From the NCBI GenBank assembly GCA_947626445.1, contig CANQSC010000040.1:1-10524 (forward strand): a stretch of 10,524 nucleotides of DNA, read 5' to 3'. The notes below the pieces were generated by a model. The model ran no database searches and had not been told where the DNA came from. It saw only the letters and a program-made list of their open reading frames with translations. Source of the DNA: an uncultured Bacilli bacterium. Lineage in GTDB: Bacteria; Bacillota_I; Bacilli_A; RF39; UBA660. Shown here piece by piece: positions 1 through 5,672 of the stretch; the first letter of the stretch is position 1, and each line of letters opens with the position of its first letter. Position numbers and translations under genes: made by a program.

Positions 1-319
1 ATGGTGCCCATTCTTCTTTATTCCATTCGATACTTGCTCCATTATCACATTCTCCATCTATATATACTAATCCTTCACTATTATCTTTACTTGGCATTTC
101 TTCTAATAATTCATTTCCTTTATAAAATGCAAAATAAACATCACTATTACCAAAATAATCTACTTTTCCTTTCATTATTGGAAAACTTACTTCTTCACTA
201 AAACTTGCAAAAGTTTTATATAGTATTAATGATACACTTATTAATACTATTGCTCCTATACTTACTAATATTACTTTTCTTTTCTTCTTACTCTTATCTT
301 CATATTTTTCTAGTTTCAT
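1..319 (-). CDS. Partial membrane-anchored surface protein, N-terminus
   Basis: Only the first 106 codons are in the window; the gene runs off the left edge. The product begins with a charged cytoplasmic stretch (residues 1-15, rich in K and E), then one hydrophobic segment (about 16-34) and an extracytoplasmic part. The latter contains DGECDNGASIEWNKEEW, a pattern I associate with large surface proteins of gut Bacilli that continue into Ig-like or Fn3-like repeats; this is recall, not a search. The start is the ATG at 319-317. A GGAGG lies at 332-336, 12 nt upstream, which is long spacing. A nearer ATG at 327-325 is out of frame and soon hits a stop. The upstream promoter carries a ten-G tract. 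The protein may belong to the same broad family as the surface protein at the right edge, but the two visible parts do not overlap, so this cannot be tested here. Confidence 0.75.
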   Translation of the reverse strand, partial: MKLEKYEDKSKKKRKVILVSIGAIVLISVSLILYKTFASFSEEVSFPIMKGKVDYFGNSDVYFAFYKGNELLEEMPSKDNSEGLVYIDGECDNGASIEWNKEEWAP

Positions 320-348
320 ATTTATACATAGCCTCCTACTATATATAA

Positions 349-380
349 ATATTAACACTATACCCCCCCCCCTATGTCAA
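349..380 (-). promoter_or_regulatory. Promoter with G10 tract in the spacer
   Basis: Read on the minus strand, a perfect -35 TTGACA (380-375) is followed by TA, ten G (372-363), TATAG and an extended -10 TGTTAATAT (-10 hexamer TAATAT at 354-349). The present -35 to -10 spacing is 20 bp; seven G would give the optimal 17 bp. The downstream gene is the left-edge surface protein. The hexamer match is seen directly; promoter activity and length variation are inferred. Confidence 0.6.
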
Positions 381-382
381 GA

Positions 383-411
383 GAAAATTAAAAAACTAGG
401 TTTATCTAGTT
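383..411 (-). terminator. Rho-independent terminator of the thioredoxin-fold gene
   Basis: On the minus strand AACTAG (411-406), a six-base loop and CTAGTT (399-394) form a perfect stem followed by TTTTAATTTTC. It begins just after the TAG stop at 420-418. Confidence 0.75.
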
Positions 412-417
412 CTTTAA

Positions 418-1146
418 CTATTTGCTTTTCTTTGTAGTTGTTTTTTTGTTACTAGTTTTCTTAGTTGTTGTTGATTTCTTAGCATTTGTCTTTTTAGCAG
501 TAGTTGCTTTCTTAACTGGAGCTTTCTTTTCTTCTTTTACTTCTTCTTTAATTTCTTCTTCTTTTTCTTTTTCAACTGGTTTTTCATAATATTTACTTGT
601 ATTATCTTTTCTTGATAAATATACAACATAGCCAAAACCAGCAATTGCAATAACAATAATAACTACGGCAATAATAGCATCGGCATTACTTTTATCTACT
701 TTTTTTTCTAATGTATATTCTGGTGTTACATTATATTCACCACTATTTCTAACAGTTTCAACAACACTTACAGCGTCATCATCTTCATAAAAATTATTAA
801 TAGCTTCTTTAATTTGGTCATCATAACTAGTAGTATATCCACTAAAAGTTTTTTCACCAATAACGATATATGGAACACCATCCATTTCTTCACCAAGTTT
901 TTCCGCTACTGCTTTACCTAATTTAGAATTTTCTTCATTATTCCATACTTCATATTCAATTAAATCAAATTTGTCAGCATATTCTTTATCATTTACTAAA
1001 TCTTGAAAAAATGATAAAGCTTTCTTACAATAACCACAAGTTGCTCCTTTAAAGATATAAACGTTCTTTTTACTTGCAGCATCTACTCCAAATGGTAAAA
1101 TAAATCCTACTACCGCTAATAATAAAAACAATTTAATTTTTTTCAT
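418..1146 (-). CDS. Membrane-anchored thioredoxin/glutaredoxin-fold protein with Lys/Thr-rich tail
   Basis: The product has 242 residues. A signal or anchor segment (about 4-24, ending VDAAS) precedes a thioredoxin-like domain with the redox motif CGYC at 37-40 and a VPY cis-proline at 91-93. A transmembrane helix spans about 157-177. The tail is first Glu/Lys-rich and then a run of KKxTTxKK-like low complexity, histone H1-like in composition. The expected topology is thioredoxin domain outside and tail inside. A likely role is thiol-disulfide exchange on exported proteins, but the substrate is unknown. I chose the ATG at 1146-1144 because AAGGAG (1160-1155) sits 8 nt upstream; the GTG at 1155 overlaps that Shine-Dalgarno sequence. 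The gene has its own promoter and terminator, so it is monocistronic. Confidence 0.8.
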   Translation of the reverse strand: MKKIKLFLLLAVVGFILPFGVDAASKKNVYIFKGATCGYCKKALSFFQDLVNDKEYADKFDLIEYEVWNNEENSKLGKAVAEKLGEEMDGVPYIVIGEKTFSGYTTSYDDQIKEAINNFYEDDDAVSVVETVRNSGEYNVTPEYTLEKKVDKSNADAIIAVVIIVIAIAGFGYVVYLSRKDNTSKYYEKPVEKEKEEEIKEEVKEEKKAPVKKATTAKKTNAKKSTTTKKTSNKKTTTKKSK

Positions 1147-1167
1147 TTTTTTCACTCCTTACCCTGT

Positions 1168-1196
1168 ATTATAGCAAAAAGATTATTAGAACACAA
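1168..1196 (-). promoter_or_regulatory. Sigma-A promoter of the thioredoxin-fold gene
   Basis: Minus strand: -35 TTGTGT (1196-1191), 17-bp spacer and -10 TATAAT (1173-1168) with an extended TG (TGCTATAAT). The predicted start lies just upstream of the AAGGAG used by the gene, and just downstream of the terminator of the coat-protein genes. Confidence 0.75.
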
Positions 1197-1197
1197 T

Positions 1198-1221
1198 AAA
1201 AAATGAAGGTTTTTAGCCTTC
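1198..1221 (-). terminator. Terminator of the mntP/coat gene cluster
   Basis: Minus strand GAAGG (1221-1217), a seven-base loop and CCTTC (1209-1205) form a stem followed by ATTTTTT. The stem overlaps the end of the coat gene: its TAA stop lies in the loop. Confidence 0.7.
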
Positions 1222-1467
1222 CAAAGTAGGATTATATTTACTCATTGTTTTATTAATTTTACTTACTTCAACATTAGTTACATTATACATTCCTAAATTA
1301 CTCATAACACTAAATAATTCATTTTGTAATTCTAATACTTCATCTAATGCTTTAACAAAACAAGAATGTATTTCATTTACTCCTGATTCAATACTACCAT
1401 GTAAACATAAATCTCCTAAAACTTTTAAATCCCATAGTATTCCTTCTAACATTGTCTTATCGTCCAT
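1213..1467 (-). CDS. CotF-like spore coat protein (second of pair)
   Basis: The product has 84 residues and is mostly helical, with no signal peptide. It resembles the CotF-type coat domain: an N-terminal DDKTMLEGILWDLK helix, a central helix (about 28-55) with HSCFVKALDEVLELQNELF, then the signature LGMYNV followed by VSKINK and a Tyr-Pro end. This helical-pair design resembles ferritin-like coat proteins of the CotF group. The start ATG has AGGAGG 8 nt upstream and overlaps the preceding coat gene by 11 nt, so the two are probably translationally coupled and act together in the spore coat. Coat genes usually use mother-cell sigma factors; I could not place such a promoter here. The assignment rests on pattern recognition. 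Confidence 0.65.
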   Translation of the reverse strand: MDDKTMLEGILWDLKVLGDLCLHGSIESGVNEIHSCFVKALDEVLELQNELFSVMSNLGMYNVTNVEVSKINKTMSKYNPTLEG

Positions 1468-1651
1468 TACTAAAACCTCCTAATAGCTCATAAAAAGATT
1501 TATAAAGACTATCCGTTTTCTTTTCAATCTTCTTTAAAATAGTTTCTTCTTTAGAATCAGTTAGACATTCTTTATTAATATCTAAATGTTTTTTAAAATA
1601 TTCTAAATGTCCTAACATATCCTCTACATATAATAATTCTTTTTCACTCAT
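1457..1651 (-). CDS. CotF-like spore coat protein (first of pair)
   Basis: The product has 64 residues: MSEKELLYVEDMLGHLEYFK, then a linker and a second helix ending SLYKSFYELLG. The E-L-x-Y-x-E-D-x-L-G-H pattern with a C-terminal F-Y-x-L-L matches the short partner found beside CotF-like genes in clostridia and bacilli, as I remember them. GGGTGAT lies 5 nt upstream of the ATG. The end overlaps the next coat gene. It follows mntP by 71 bp, in which I see neither a clear terminator nor a convincing sporulation promoter, so it may be transcribed from within or upstream of mntP. A role in spore coat assembly is inferred from the pair. Confidence 0.6.
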   Translation of the reverse strand: MSEKELLYVEDMLGHLEYFKKHLDINKECLTDSKEETILKKIEKKTDSLYKSFYELLGGFSNGR

Positions 1652-1722
1652 TTTTTATCACCCATAATTAGGATAAACAAAAATTAAATTTTTATACAAA
1701 AACATTACATTATCAAGACATA

Positions 1723-2259
1723 TTATATAAATAAATGATACACACCTAAGCAAATTAATAATAAAAAACCAACTATACTAGCTTTTTTACCAACTAATTC
1801 TTTAGCAAATTTACCAATTAGTAAGCCTAAAAGTGTAAAGCTAAAACTAGTTACAGTAAAGATTAACATAGTAAATATTTTATTATTGGTAATCGCATCA
1901 AGCCCTAAACCAGTTGAAAAAGCATCAATTGAAACCCCAAAAGCAAATAAAAACATCCCTAAATATGATAAATCAATTTCAATATCTTCTTCTTTATTTA
2001 AATTTATTAATAAATTAATTGCTAAAAAAATTAAAATGCCCCCTAATAATTTATTAGAATTCAACGCAAAAAAACTAACAATGGAATTACCAAGAAAACT
2101 ACCAATAGTAGGCATAATAAAATGCATAATGCCCACTATTAAACTTAATTTAAGACAATCTTTTTTATTTATATTATATGTTCCTACCCCAAGTGATAAA
2201 GAGAATGTATCCATACTAAGGGCAACTGCAATTAAAAAAGATGAAAAAAATTCTACCAT
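1723..2259 (-). CDS. mntP: Manganese efflux pump MntP
   Basis: This 178-residue polytopic protein is the MntP (DUF204) family exporter of Mn2+ across the cytoplasmic membrane. Two internally repeated halves each carry the family motif: ALSMDTFSLSLG with Asp17 and GVSIDAFSTGLG with Asp112. These correspond to the acidic residues needed for Mn2+ transport in the E. coli protein. About six hydrophobic segments can be drawn, and the length is close to the usual 180-190. The start ATG has AGGAG 7 nt upstream. It follows spoIIR by 39 bp, matching B. subtilis, where ywlD (mntP) lies a few genes after spoIIR; the intervening ywlA, ywlB and tsaC are absent here. I saw no yybP-ykoY manganese riboswitch upstream. 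Confidence 0.9.
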   Translation of the reverse strand: MVEFFSSFLIAVALSMDTFSLSLGVGTYNINKKDCLKLSLIVGIMHFIMPTIGSFLGNSIVSFFALNSNKLLGGILIFLAINLLINLNKEEDIEIDLSYLGMFLFAFGVSIDAFSTGLGLDAITNNKIFTMLIFTVTSFSFTLLGLLIGKFAKELVGKKASIVGFLLLICLGVYHLFI

Positions 2260-2298
2260 ATTTTATCTCCTAATAATTTTATGATAGAATTTATTTTC

Positions 2299-2805
2299 TT
2301 ATGATTGATACTTAGTAATTATATCTTTAATTAATAAACGATATTCTACATCATTACTATTATTATCTTTACCTTCAATTAAACATAAAGGTGGGAACAT
2401 CACACACCACCAATTATTACCATCCCCATTACCTAAAGTAATAACTAAGGAATCATACATTCCAGCTTCATAATTAATACCATGATAAGTTTTACTAGGA
2501 AAATAATTTTTGCCAAAACTTACTTTATTAGAAGGTACTATTTCATTAACTTTTTTTCTTATACTACTTAAATTATTACTTATTAATTCTTTAGCTTCAT
2601 CACTATTTTTAGCTTCACTCATTAATTTATTTAAATCACTTTCTAAAGTACTTTTAACTTTCAATTTTAATTCTTGATCTTTCATACTATTACTATTTGC
2701 TATAACTCTAAATCTAATAGCATAATTAGGAATAATAATTTCTTCTTTATTATTTAAACCATAAAGTAGAAAAAACACAAATAAAATCGGTATTATTTTT
2801 TTCAT
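2299..2805 (-). CDS. spoIIR: Stage II sporulation protein R
   Basis: SpoIIR is the forespore-made, exported signal that triggers SpoIIGA to process pro-sigma-E in the mother cell. This 168-residue copy has an N-terminal hydrophobic export segment (about 3-17) and the family's opening block IRFRVIANSNSMKDQELKLK (about 30-49). It also has FPSKTYHGINYEAGMYDSL in the middle and the hallmark GNNWWCVMFPPLC near residue 130. The start ATG has AGGTGA just upstream. In B. subtilis spoIIR follows prmC directly; here an ATPase gene intervenes. Sigma-F control is expected from the family, but I see no convincing sigma-F site in the 39 bp upstream, so any such promoter would lie inside the ATPase gene. 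Its presence argues that the organism sporulates. Confidence 0.92.
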   Translation of the reverse strand: MKKIIPILFVFFLLYGLNNKEEIIIPNYAIRFRVIANSNSMKDQELKLKVKSTLESDLNKLMSEAKNSDEAKELISNNLSSIRKKVNEIVPSNKVSFGKNYFPSKTYHGINYEAGMYDSLVITLGNGDGNNWWCVMFPPLCLIEGKDNNSNDVEYRLLIKDIITKYQS

Positions 2806-2844
2806 TATCTCACCTATTTTATTTATGTTTATTATTTTTTTATT

Positions 2845-4146
2845 TTATTCAAGAAAATTATTAATATATTCTACTAAAAATAATGGAATATTAATTATTT
2901 TGCCATCTTTTTTTAAATTGTCTAAAGAAAATCTAATAGATACTTCATTATCATGTAGTTCATTATATCTAGTTAAACTTTGATGATTTTTATTTTTATT
3001 AGCTTTTACTTCAATCGGAATTATTTTATTTTTCCTTTGAATTATAAAATCTATTTCATATTGTTTAAAGGTATAATAAGATGGTTCATTATCATACACA
3101 TAATGTAACATATTTAAAATAAAATTTTCCGTAAAAGAACCCTTAAATTCTTCAAACAATTTGTTTTTTTCTAAAATAATGTCACTATCAAGTCCAGCCA
3201 TTTTTCTAAGTAACCCTACATCATTTAAATAAATTTTAAATGAGTTTAAATCATAATATGCTTTTAGAGGAAATGATGGTTTAGAAATATTATAAATTTT
3301 TTCTATTAAATTAGCGTCATATAACCAATTTAAGGCTTCTTCATATTCTCTAGCTCTAGCACCACTCTTAATAACTTGATATACAAATTTTTTATTTTCT
3401 TTAGCAAGCTGAGATGGAATACTATTCCAAATTAATGATATTTTACTTGCAAAAATATTACTAGTATGTTTAGAAAAATCACTTTCATAAGCATTTAATA
3501 TATTATCTAAAATTTTATTAACATTTTCGATGTTTTTATTTAAAACCCATTCATTAACAGCTTCAGGCATACCACCCACAATAAAATAGACTTTTAATTT
3601 TTCTTCTAATAGTGAAAAAAAGATATTATCTAAATTTTCGCATTTTTTTATACTATTCATATATGAAACTAAATTTTGACATCCATCTGCTATTAAAAAC
3701 TCACTAAAACTCATCGGATAAAGATTCATAAAATCAACCTTACCAACTGGAAAAGAAGTATGTGAAAGTCTAATTCCTAATAATGACCCTGCTGATACTA
3801 TATGATATTCATTAGCCTCTTCGCAAAAATACTTTAAGGAATTTAGGGCATCTGGACATTCACCAATTTCATCAAAAATTATTAAAGTCTTTTCAGGTTC
3901 TATTTTACTTCCACTTATTAAAATTAATTTTTCAATAATTCTTTTCGGTTCTTTAGAAACAGCAAATAAATCTTTAAGATTTTCGTCATGGTCAAAATTA
4001 AAATACACGGTATTCTGATAATATTTTTCCCCAAAAGCTTTTAGGATATAAGTTTTCCCAACTTGCCTTGCTCCTTTTAAAATAAGAGGCTTACGATTTT
4101 TATCATTTTTCCATTTTTCTAATTTTTCCATAATAAATCTTTGCAT
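2845..4146 (-). CDS. AAA_14 / DUF4143 family ATPase
   Basis: The product has 433 residues. An N-terminal AAA+ domain (AAA_14) carries Walker A GARQVGKT at about 25-32 and Walker B LIIFDEIGE around 88-96, followed by sensor-like IVSAGSLLG. The C-terminal DUF4143 part contains YLNDVGLLRKMAG and ends in a restriction-nuclease-like motif: EIDFII, then IPIEVKA, the D-x(n)-ExK pattern. Cellular function of this widespread family is poorly known; it is often a lone gene, as here. I chose the ATG at 4146-4144, with AAGGTG 6 nt upstream, over a GTG at 4155 that lies inside that Shine-Dalgarno sequence. The gene has its own promoter and interrupts the usual prmC-spoIIR order, which suggests a later insertion. 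Confidence 0.85.
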   Translation of the reverse strand: MQRFIMEKLEKWKNDKNRKPLILKGARQVGKTYILKAFGEKYYQNTVYFNFDHDENLKDLFAVSKEPKRIIEKLILISGSKIEPEKTLIIFDEIGECPDALNSLKYFCEEANEYHIVSAGSLLGIRLSHTSFPVGKVDFMNLYPMSFSEFLIADGCQNLVSYMNSIKKCENLDNIFFSLLEEKLKVYFIVGGMPEAVNEWVLNKNIENVNKILDNILNAYESDFSKHTSNIFASKISLIWNSIPSQLAKENKKFVYQVIKSGARAREYEEALNWLYDANLIEKIYNISKPSFPLKAYYDLNSFKIYLNDVGLLRKMAGLDSDIILEKNKLFEEFKGSFTENFILNMLHYVYDNEPSYYTFKQYEIDFIIQRKNKIIPIEVKANKNKNHQSLTRYNELHDNEVSIRFSLDNLKKDGKIINIPLFLVEYINNFLE

Positions 4147-4169
4147 TAATATCACCTTATTTTTTGTAA

Positions 4170-4197
4170 ATTATATCATACATATCACACTTTTCAA
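4170..4197 (-). promoter_or_regulatory. Promoter of the ATPase gene
   Basis: Minus strand: -35 TTGAAA (4197-4192), 16-bp spacer, and -10 TATAAT (4175-4170) preceded by an extended TG (TGATATAAT). The transcript would start about 17 nt upstream of the ATG, just ahead of AAGGTG. Confidence 0.75.
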
Positions 4198-4214
4198 GGT
4201 TTTTTTCTGAATTT

Positions 4215-4979
4215 TTACACATTTTTTGAGGCTTTTTTATCATTTTTTTCACACTTTTTCAAATAGATATACCGATCTTTACCTGCTAAATCTTTTTTTA
4301 GAAGGAAATTATAATCAGATAACATTTTTTTTACAAAAGATTCAATTGTCGAAGCTTGTTCACAACCTATTTCAAAAGCAATTAGCATTGGTTTGTTTTT
4401 TAACTTACTAATTCTTTTAATAATTTCTTCATAAAAATACAAACCATTATTACTAGCATATAAAGCAATAGAAGGTTCATATTTAGTTTCTAATCCAACT
4501 TCTTCATCACACCTTACATAAGGAGGATTACTAATTATTACATCAAAATCTTCATAACTAATATCAAACATTGATTTATTGATAAAATTAATATCAACAT
4601 GATTTAATAAAGCATTTTCTTTAGCTAAACTAATAGCATCTTCACTAATATCAATACAAGTAACATGAGCATCTAAATTTTTCTTTAAGGCAATGCCAAT
4701 ACACCCACTACCAGAACCTAAATCTAATATTTTAAGATTATGATATTCTTTAAGCATCTTAATTACTTCATCTACTAAATATTCAGTTTCAAATCTTGGG
4801 ATTAAACATCTTTCATCAACTTTAATAGTTGTATTTAAAAAAGGAACATTACCAATTAAATATTGAACAGGATAATGTTTATTTAATTTATCAATTACTT
4901 CTTCTAAATTAGAATATTTATTTACTAAAATATGCCAATCAGCATCACTAATATAATCTGGTTTCATAACATCACTCAT
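4215..4979 (-). CDS. prmC: Release factor glutamine methyltransferase
   Basis: PrmC N5-methylates the glutamine of the GGQ loop in RF1 and RF2, using S-adenosylmethionine. Seen here are YPVQYLIGNVPF (36-47), LIPRFETEYLV (59-69), the SAM loop LDLGSGSG (85-92) and the catalytic NPPY (151-154). The N-terminal helical domain is short, about 35 residues before the YPVQYL motif against roughly 70 in typical PrmC, and the total is 254. The C-terminus is a Lys-rich tail. No Shine-Dalgarno sequence precedes either the ATG at 4979 or the in-frame ATG at 4967. The promoter lies so close that the mRNA would begin at or near the first ATG. It belongs to the prfA-prmC pairing, but an 833-bp gap with two terminators separates it from prfA. 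Confidence 0.9.
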   Translation of the reverse strand: MSDVMKPDYISDADWHILVNKYSNLEEVIDKLNKHYPVQYLIGNVPFLNTTIKVDERCLIPRFETEYLVDEVIKMLKEYHNLKILDLGSGSGCIGIALKKNLDAHVTCIDISEDAISLAKENALLNHVDINFINKSMFDISYEDFDVIISNPPYVRCDEEVGLETKYEPSIALYASNNGLYFYEEIIKRISKLKNKPMLIAFEIGCEQASTIESFVKKMLSDYNFLLKKDLAGKDRYIYLKKCEKNDKKASKNV

Positions 4980-4985
4980 AACGTC

Positions 4986-5014
4986 ATTTTAGCATACATT
5001 CGTTATTAGTTCAA
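4986..5014 (-). promoter_or_regulatory. Promoter of prmC, probably giving a leaderless mRNA
   Basis: Minus strand: -35 TTGAAC (5014-5009), 17-bp spacer, and -10 TAAAAT (4991-4986) with an extended TG (TGCTAAAAT). A start 6-8 nt past the -10 falls at 4980-4978, on the annotated ATG. Confidence 0.7.
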
Positions 5015-5025
5015 ATTCTATAAAT

Positions 5026-5050
5026 AAAAAAGACACCTTAACAAGATGCC
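5026..5050 (-). terminator. Minus-strand terminator ahead of prmC
   Basis: Minus strand GGCATCTT, GTT loop and AAGGTGTC form an 8-bp stem with two G-U pairs, followed by six T. On the plus strand those two pairs would be A-C mismatches, so the structure favours minus-strand RNA. It would end the minus-strand RNA that starts near 5297. Confidence 0.7.
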
Positions 5051-5063
5051 ATTCCAACATTTT

Positions 5064-5092
5064 TTGGACTGAACATTTCCGTTCTTTATTAT
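5064..5092 (+). promoter_or_regulatory. Plus-strand promoter of mini-ORF A
   Basis: Plus strand: TTGGAC (5064-5069), 17-bp spacer and TATTAT (5087-5092). It points at the mini-ORF starting at 5133 and would give a leader of about 34 nt. The -35 lies in a partial copy of the GGACTGA repeat. Confidence 0.5.
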
Positions 5093-5115
5093 ATAGATTT
5101 GTTAAATGAAATCAA

Positions 5116-5151
5116 TGGAAGGAGGCGGTCCTATGAAGGGAGAAGTTTGTG
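5116..5151 (+). repeat. Ribosome-binding/ORF-start repeat, copy 1
   Basis: A 36-nt block covers the Shine-Dalgarno sequence, the ATG and the first codons of mini-ORF A. It matches 5512-5547 at all but one base (G against A at 5145). The block includes AAGGAGG placed 7 nt before ATG. Confidence 0.8.
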
Positions 5152-5234
5152 TATTATTTAATAGCCTTGATAGTCTTTTTAATTATTCTTTCAAAAATTT
5201 TCAACCCCAAGGACCACCAATTTTTTTGGACTGA
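5133..5234 (+). CDS. Putative 33-residue peptide, mini-ORF A
   Basis: A plus-strand ORF of 33 codons starts MKGEVCVLFNSLDS and ends FLD at a TGA inside the repeat. AAGGAGG lies 7 nt before the ATG, an ideal ribosome binding site in a region where no other plus-strand gene is credible, and a plausible promoter lies upstream. Its first 20 codons align with the second mini-ORF at 5529: MKGE, C, LFN, LDS and NYS are shared. Codon differences between the two are all amino-acid changing, so I see no sign of protein-level constraint. The peptide has no transmembrane helix, unlike most type I toxins. Function is unknown; a toxin, a leader peptide or a translated antisense target are possibilities. 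Confidence 0.4.
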   Translation: MKGEVCVLFNSLDSLFNYSFKNFQPQGPPIFLD

Positions 5235-5272
5235 GAACACCTAACTAGTAACTATCAGATGTATCTCTTTTT
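5226..5272 (+). repeat. 47-nt dispersed repeat, copy A
   Basis: It starts TTGGACTGAGAACACCTAAC and ends GTATCTCTTTTT. It differs from copy C (5664-5711) by one base over 47. It holds the stop codon of mini-ORF A and, on the minus strand, the early part of small RNA A. Confidence 0.9.
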
Positions 5273-5303
5273 ATAGAAAGATTTTTTGCTTCTTTCTAAC
5301 TAA

Positions 5304-5332
5304 ATTATAACAGTTTTAATTTAATAAATCAA
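5304..5332 (-). promoter_or_regulatory. Promoter of small RNA A
   Basis: Minus strand: -35 TTGATT (5332-5327), 17-bp spacer, and -10 TATAAT (5309-5304) with an extended TG (TGTTATAAT). It is near-consensus and is followed by no ORF, which supports a non-coding RNA. Confidence 0.7.
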
Positions 5333-5421
5333 CATAAAAAATAACAATAGCATACTAAAAAATATGTAAAAATGCGTCAAGAACTATTTAAAAAATATTA
5401 TTATGTGCTACAATATATATT

Positions 5422-5463
5422 AGAGATACATTTGATATGTTAGGTGTTTTTTTCCTCAGTCCA
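5422..5463 (-). repeat. Inverted copy B of the dispersed repeat
   Basis: On the plus strand it begins AGAGATACATTTGATA and ends CTCAGTCCA, the reverse complement of copies A and C. AGAGATACAT, GTTAGGTGTT and CTCAGTCCA are matched, with a short insertion of T and a shorter middle. A TGCTACAAT extended -10 at 5406-5414 would start a plus-strand transcript at this repeat. With copy C it forms a roughly 45-bp inverted repeat around mini-ORF C. Confidence 0.8.
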
Positions 5464-5511
5464 TTATTTTATAAATTTTTATTTTTTAAATATTAAATTA
5501 AATACAATAAT

Positions 5512-5547
5512 TGGAAGGAGGCGGTCCTATGAAGGGAGAAATTTGTG
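5512..5547 (+). repeat. Ribosome-binding/ORF-start repeat, copy 2
   Basis: The second copy of the 36-nt block at 5116-5151, one mismatch. Sequence upstream of the two copies is unrelated, so conservation starts at the ribosome binding site. Confidence 0.8.
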
Positions 5548-5672
5548 ACTTATTTAATAATCTTGATAGTAATACTAATTATTCTATCCAAGATTTATCC
5601 AAACAACGACCATTAAGGCCGATTAAAAAAAGCACCTTAACTAGGTGCAGTACCAAAAATTCTTTGGACTGA
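5529..5672 (+). CDS. Putative 47-residue peptide, mini-ORF C
   Basis: A plus-strand ORF of 47 codons starts MKGEICDLFNNLDSNTNYS and ends NSLD at a TGA in the same position of the repeat as in mini-ORF A. AAGGAGG lies 7 nt before the ATG. The second half is basic (RPLRPIKKS) and is encoded across the minus-strand terminator at 5625-5648, so its sequence may reflect that RNA structure and not protein selection. The ORF sits between inverted repeat copies B and C, whose pairing would join the two ends of its transcript. There is no hydrophobic segment. I do not recognise the peptide; it may be a duplicate of mini-ORF A, or a chance ORF in a regulatory RNA. Confidence 0.35.
   Translation: MKGEICDLFNNLDSNTNYSIQDLSKQRPLRPIKKSTLTRCSTKNSLD
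5625..5648 (-). terminator. Minus-strand terminator of small RNA C
   Basis: Minus strand GCACCT, AGTTA loop and AGGTGC form a perfect stem followed by seven T. It closely resembles the terminator at 5026-5050, including flanking TTGG and CAGTCCAAA sequence. Confidence 0.85.

Larger units (their letters stand above)
5026..5297 (-). ncRNA. Putative antisense small RNA A
   Basis: A transcript of about 270 nt is predicted from the promoter at 5304-5332 to the terminator at 5026-5050. It begins with a hairpin, AGAAAGA (5297-5291) pairing with TCTTTCT (5281-5275). It then carries the shared 47-nt block (5272-5226), and after that runs antisense to the whole mini-ORF at 5133-5234 including its ribosome binding site. 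No ORF with a ribosome binding site was seen on this strand. A role in silencing the plus-strand mini-ORFs is inferred. The RNA family is not recognised; 6S, SRP RNA, tmRNA and riboswitch patterns did not fit. Confidence 0.5.

Noticed and set aside
1153..1155. GTG start for the thioredoxin-fold gene
   Set aside because: It overlaps the Shine-Dalgarno sequence; the ATG at 1146 has proper spacing.
1886..2284. Plus-strand ORF of 132 codons
   Set aside because: It lies over mntP on the opposite strand, which has clear family motifs and a ribosome binding site; the plus frame has none.
4153..4155. GTG start for the ATPase gene
   Set aside because: It lies within AAGGTG, the ribosome binding site for the ATG at 4146.
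5200..5225. T-box-like GGTGGTCC on the minus strand
   Set aside because: No specifier stem, no T-box consensus and no synthetase gene downstream.
5226..5272. CTGAGAACACC resembles part of a TPP riboswitch
   Set aside because: The remaining conserved TPP elements are absent, and the structure evidence favours minus-strand RNA.
5133..5672. Fst/TxpA-type hydrophobic toxin
   Set aside because: Gene layout is similar, but neither mini-peptide has a membrane segment, so no known toxin family was assigned.
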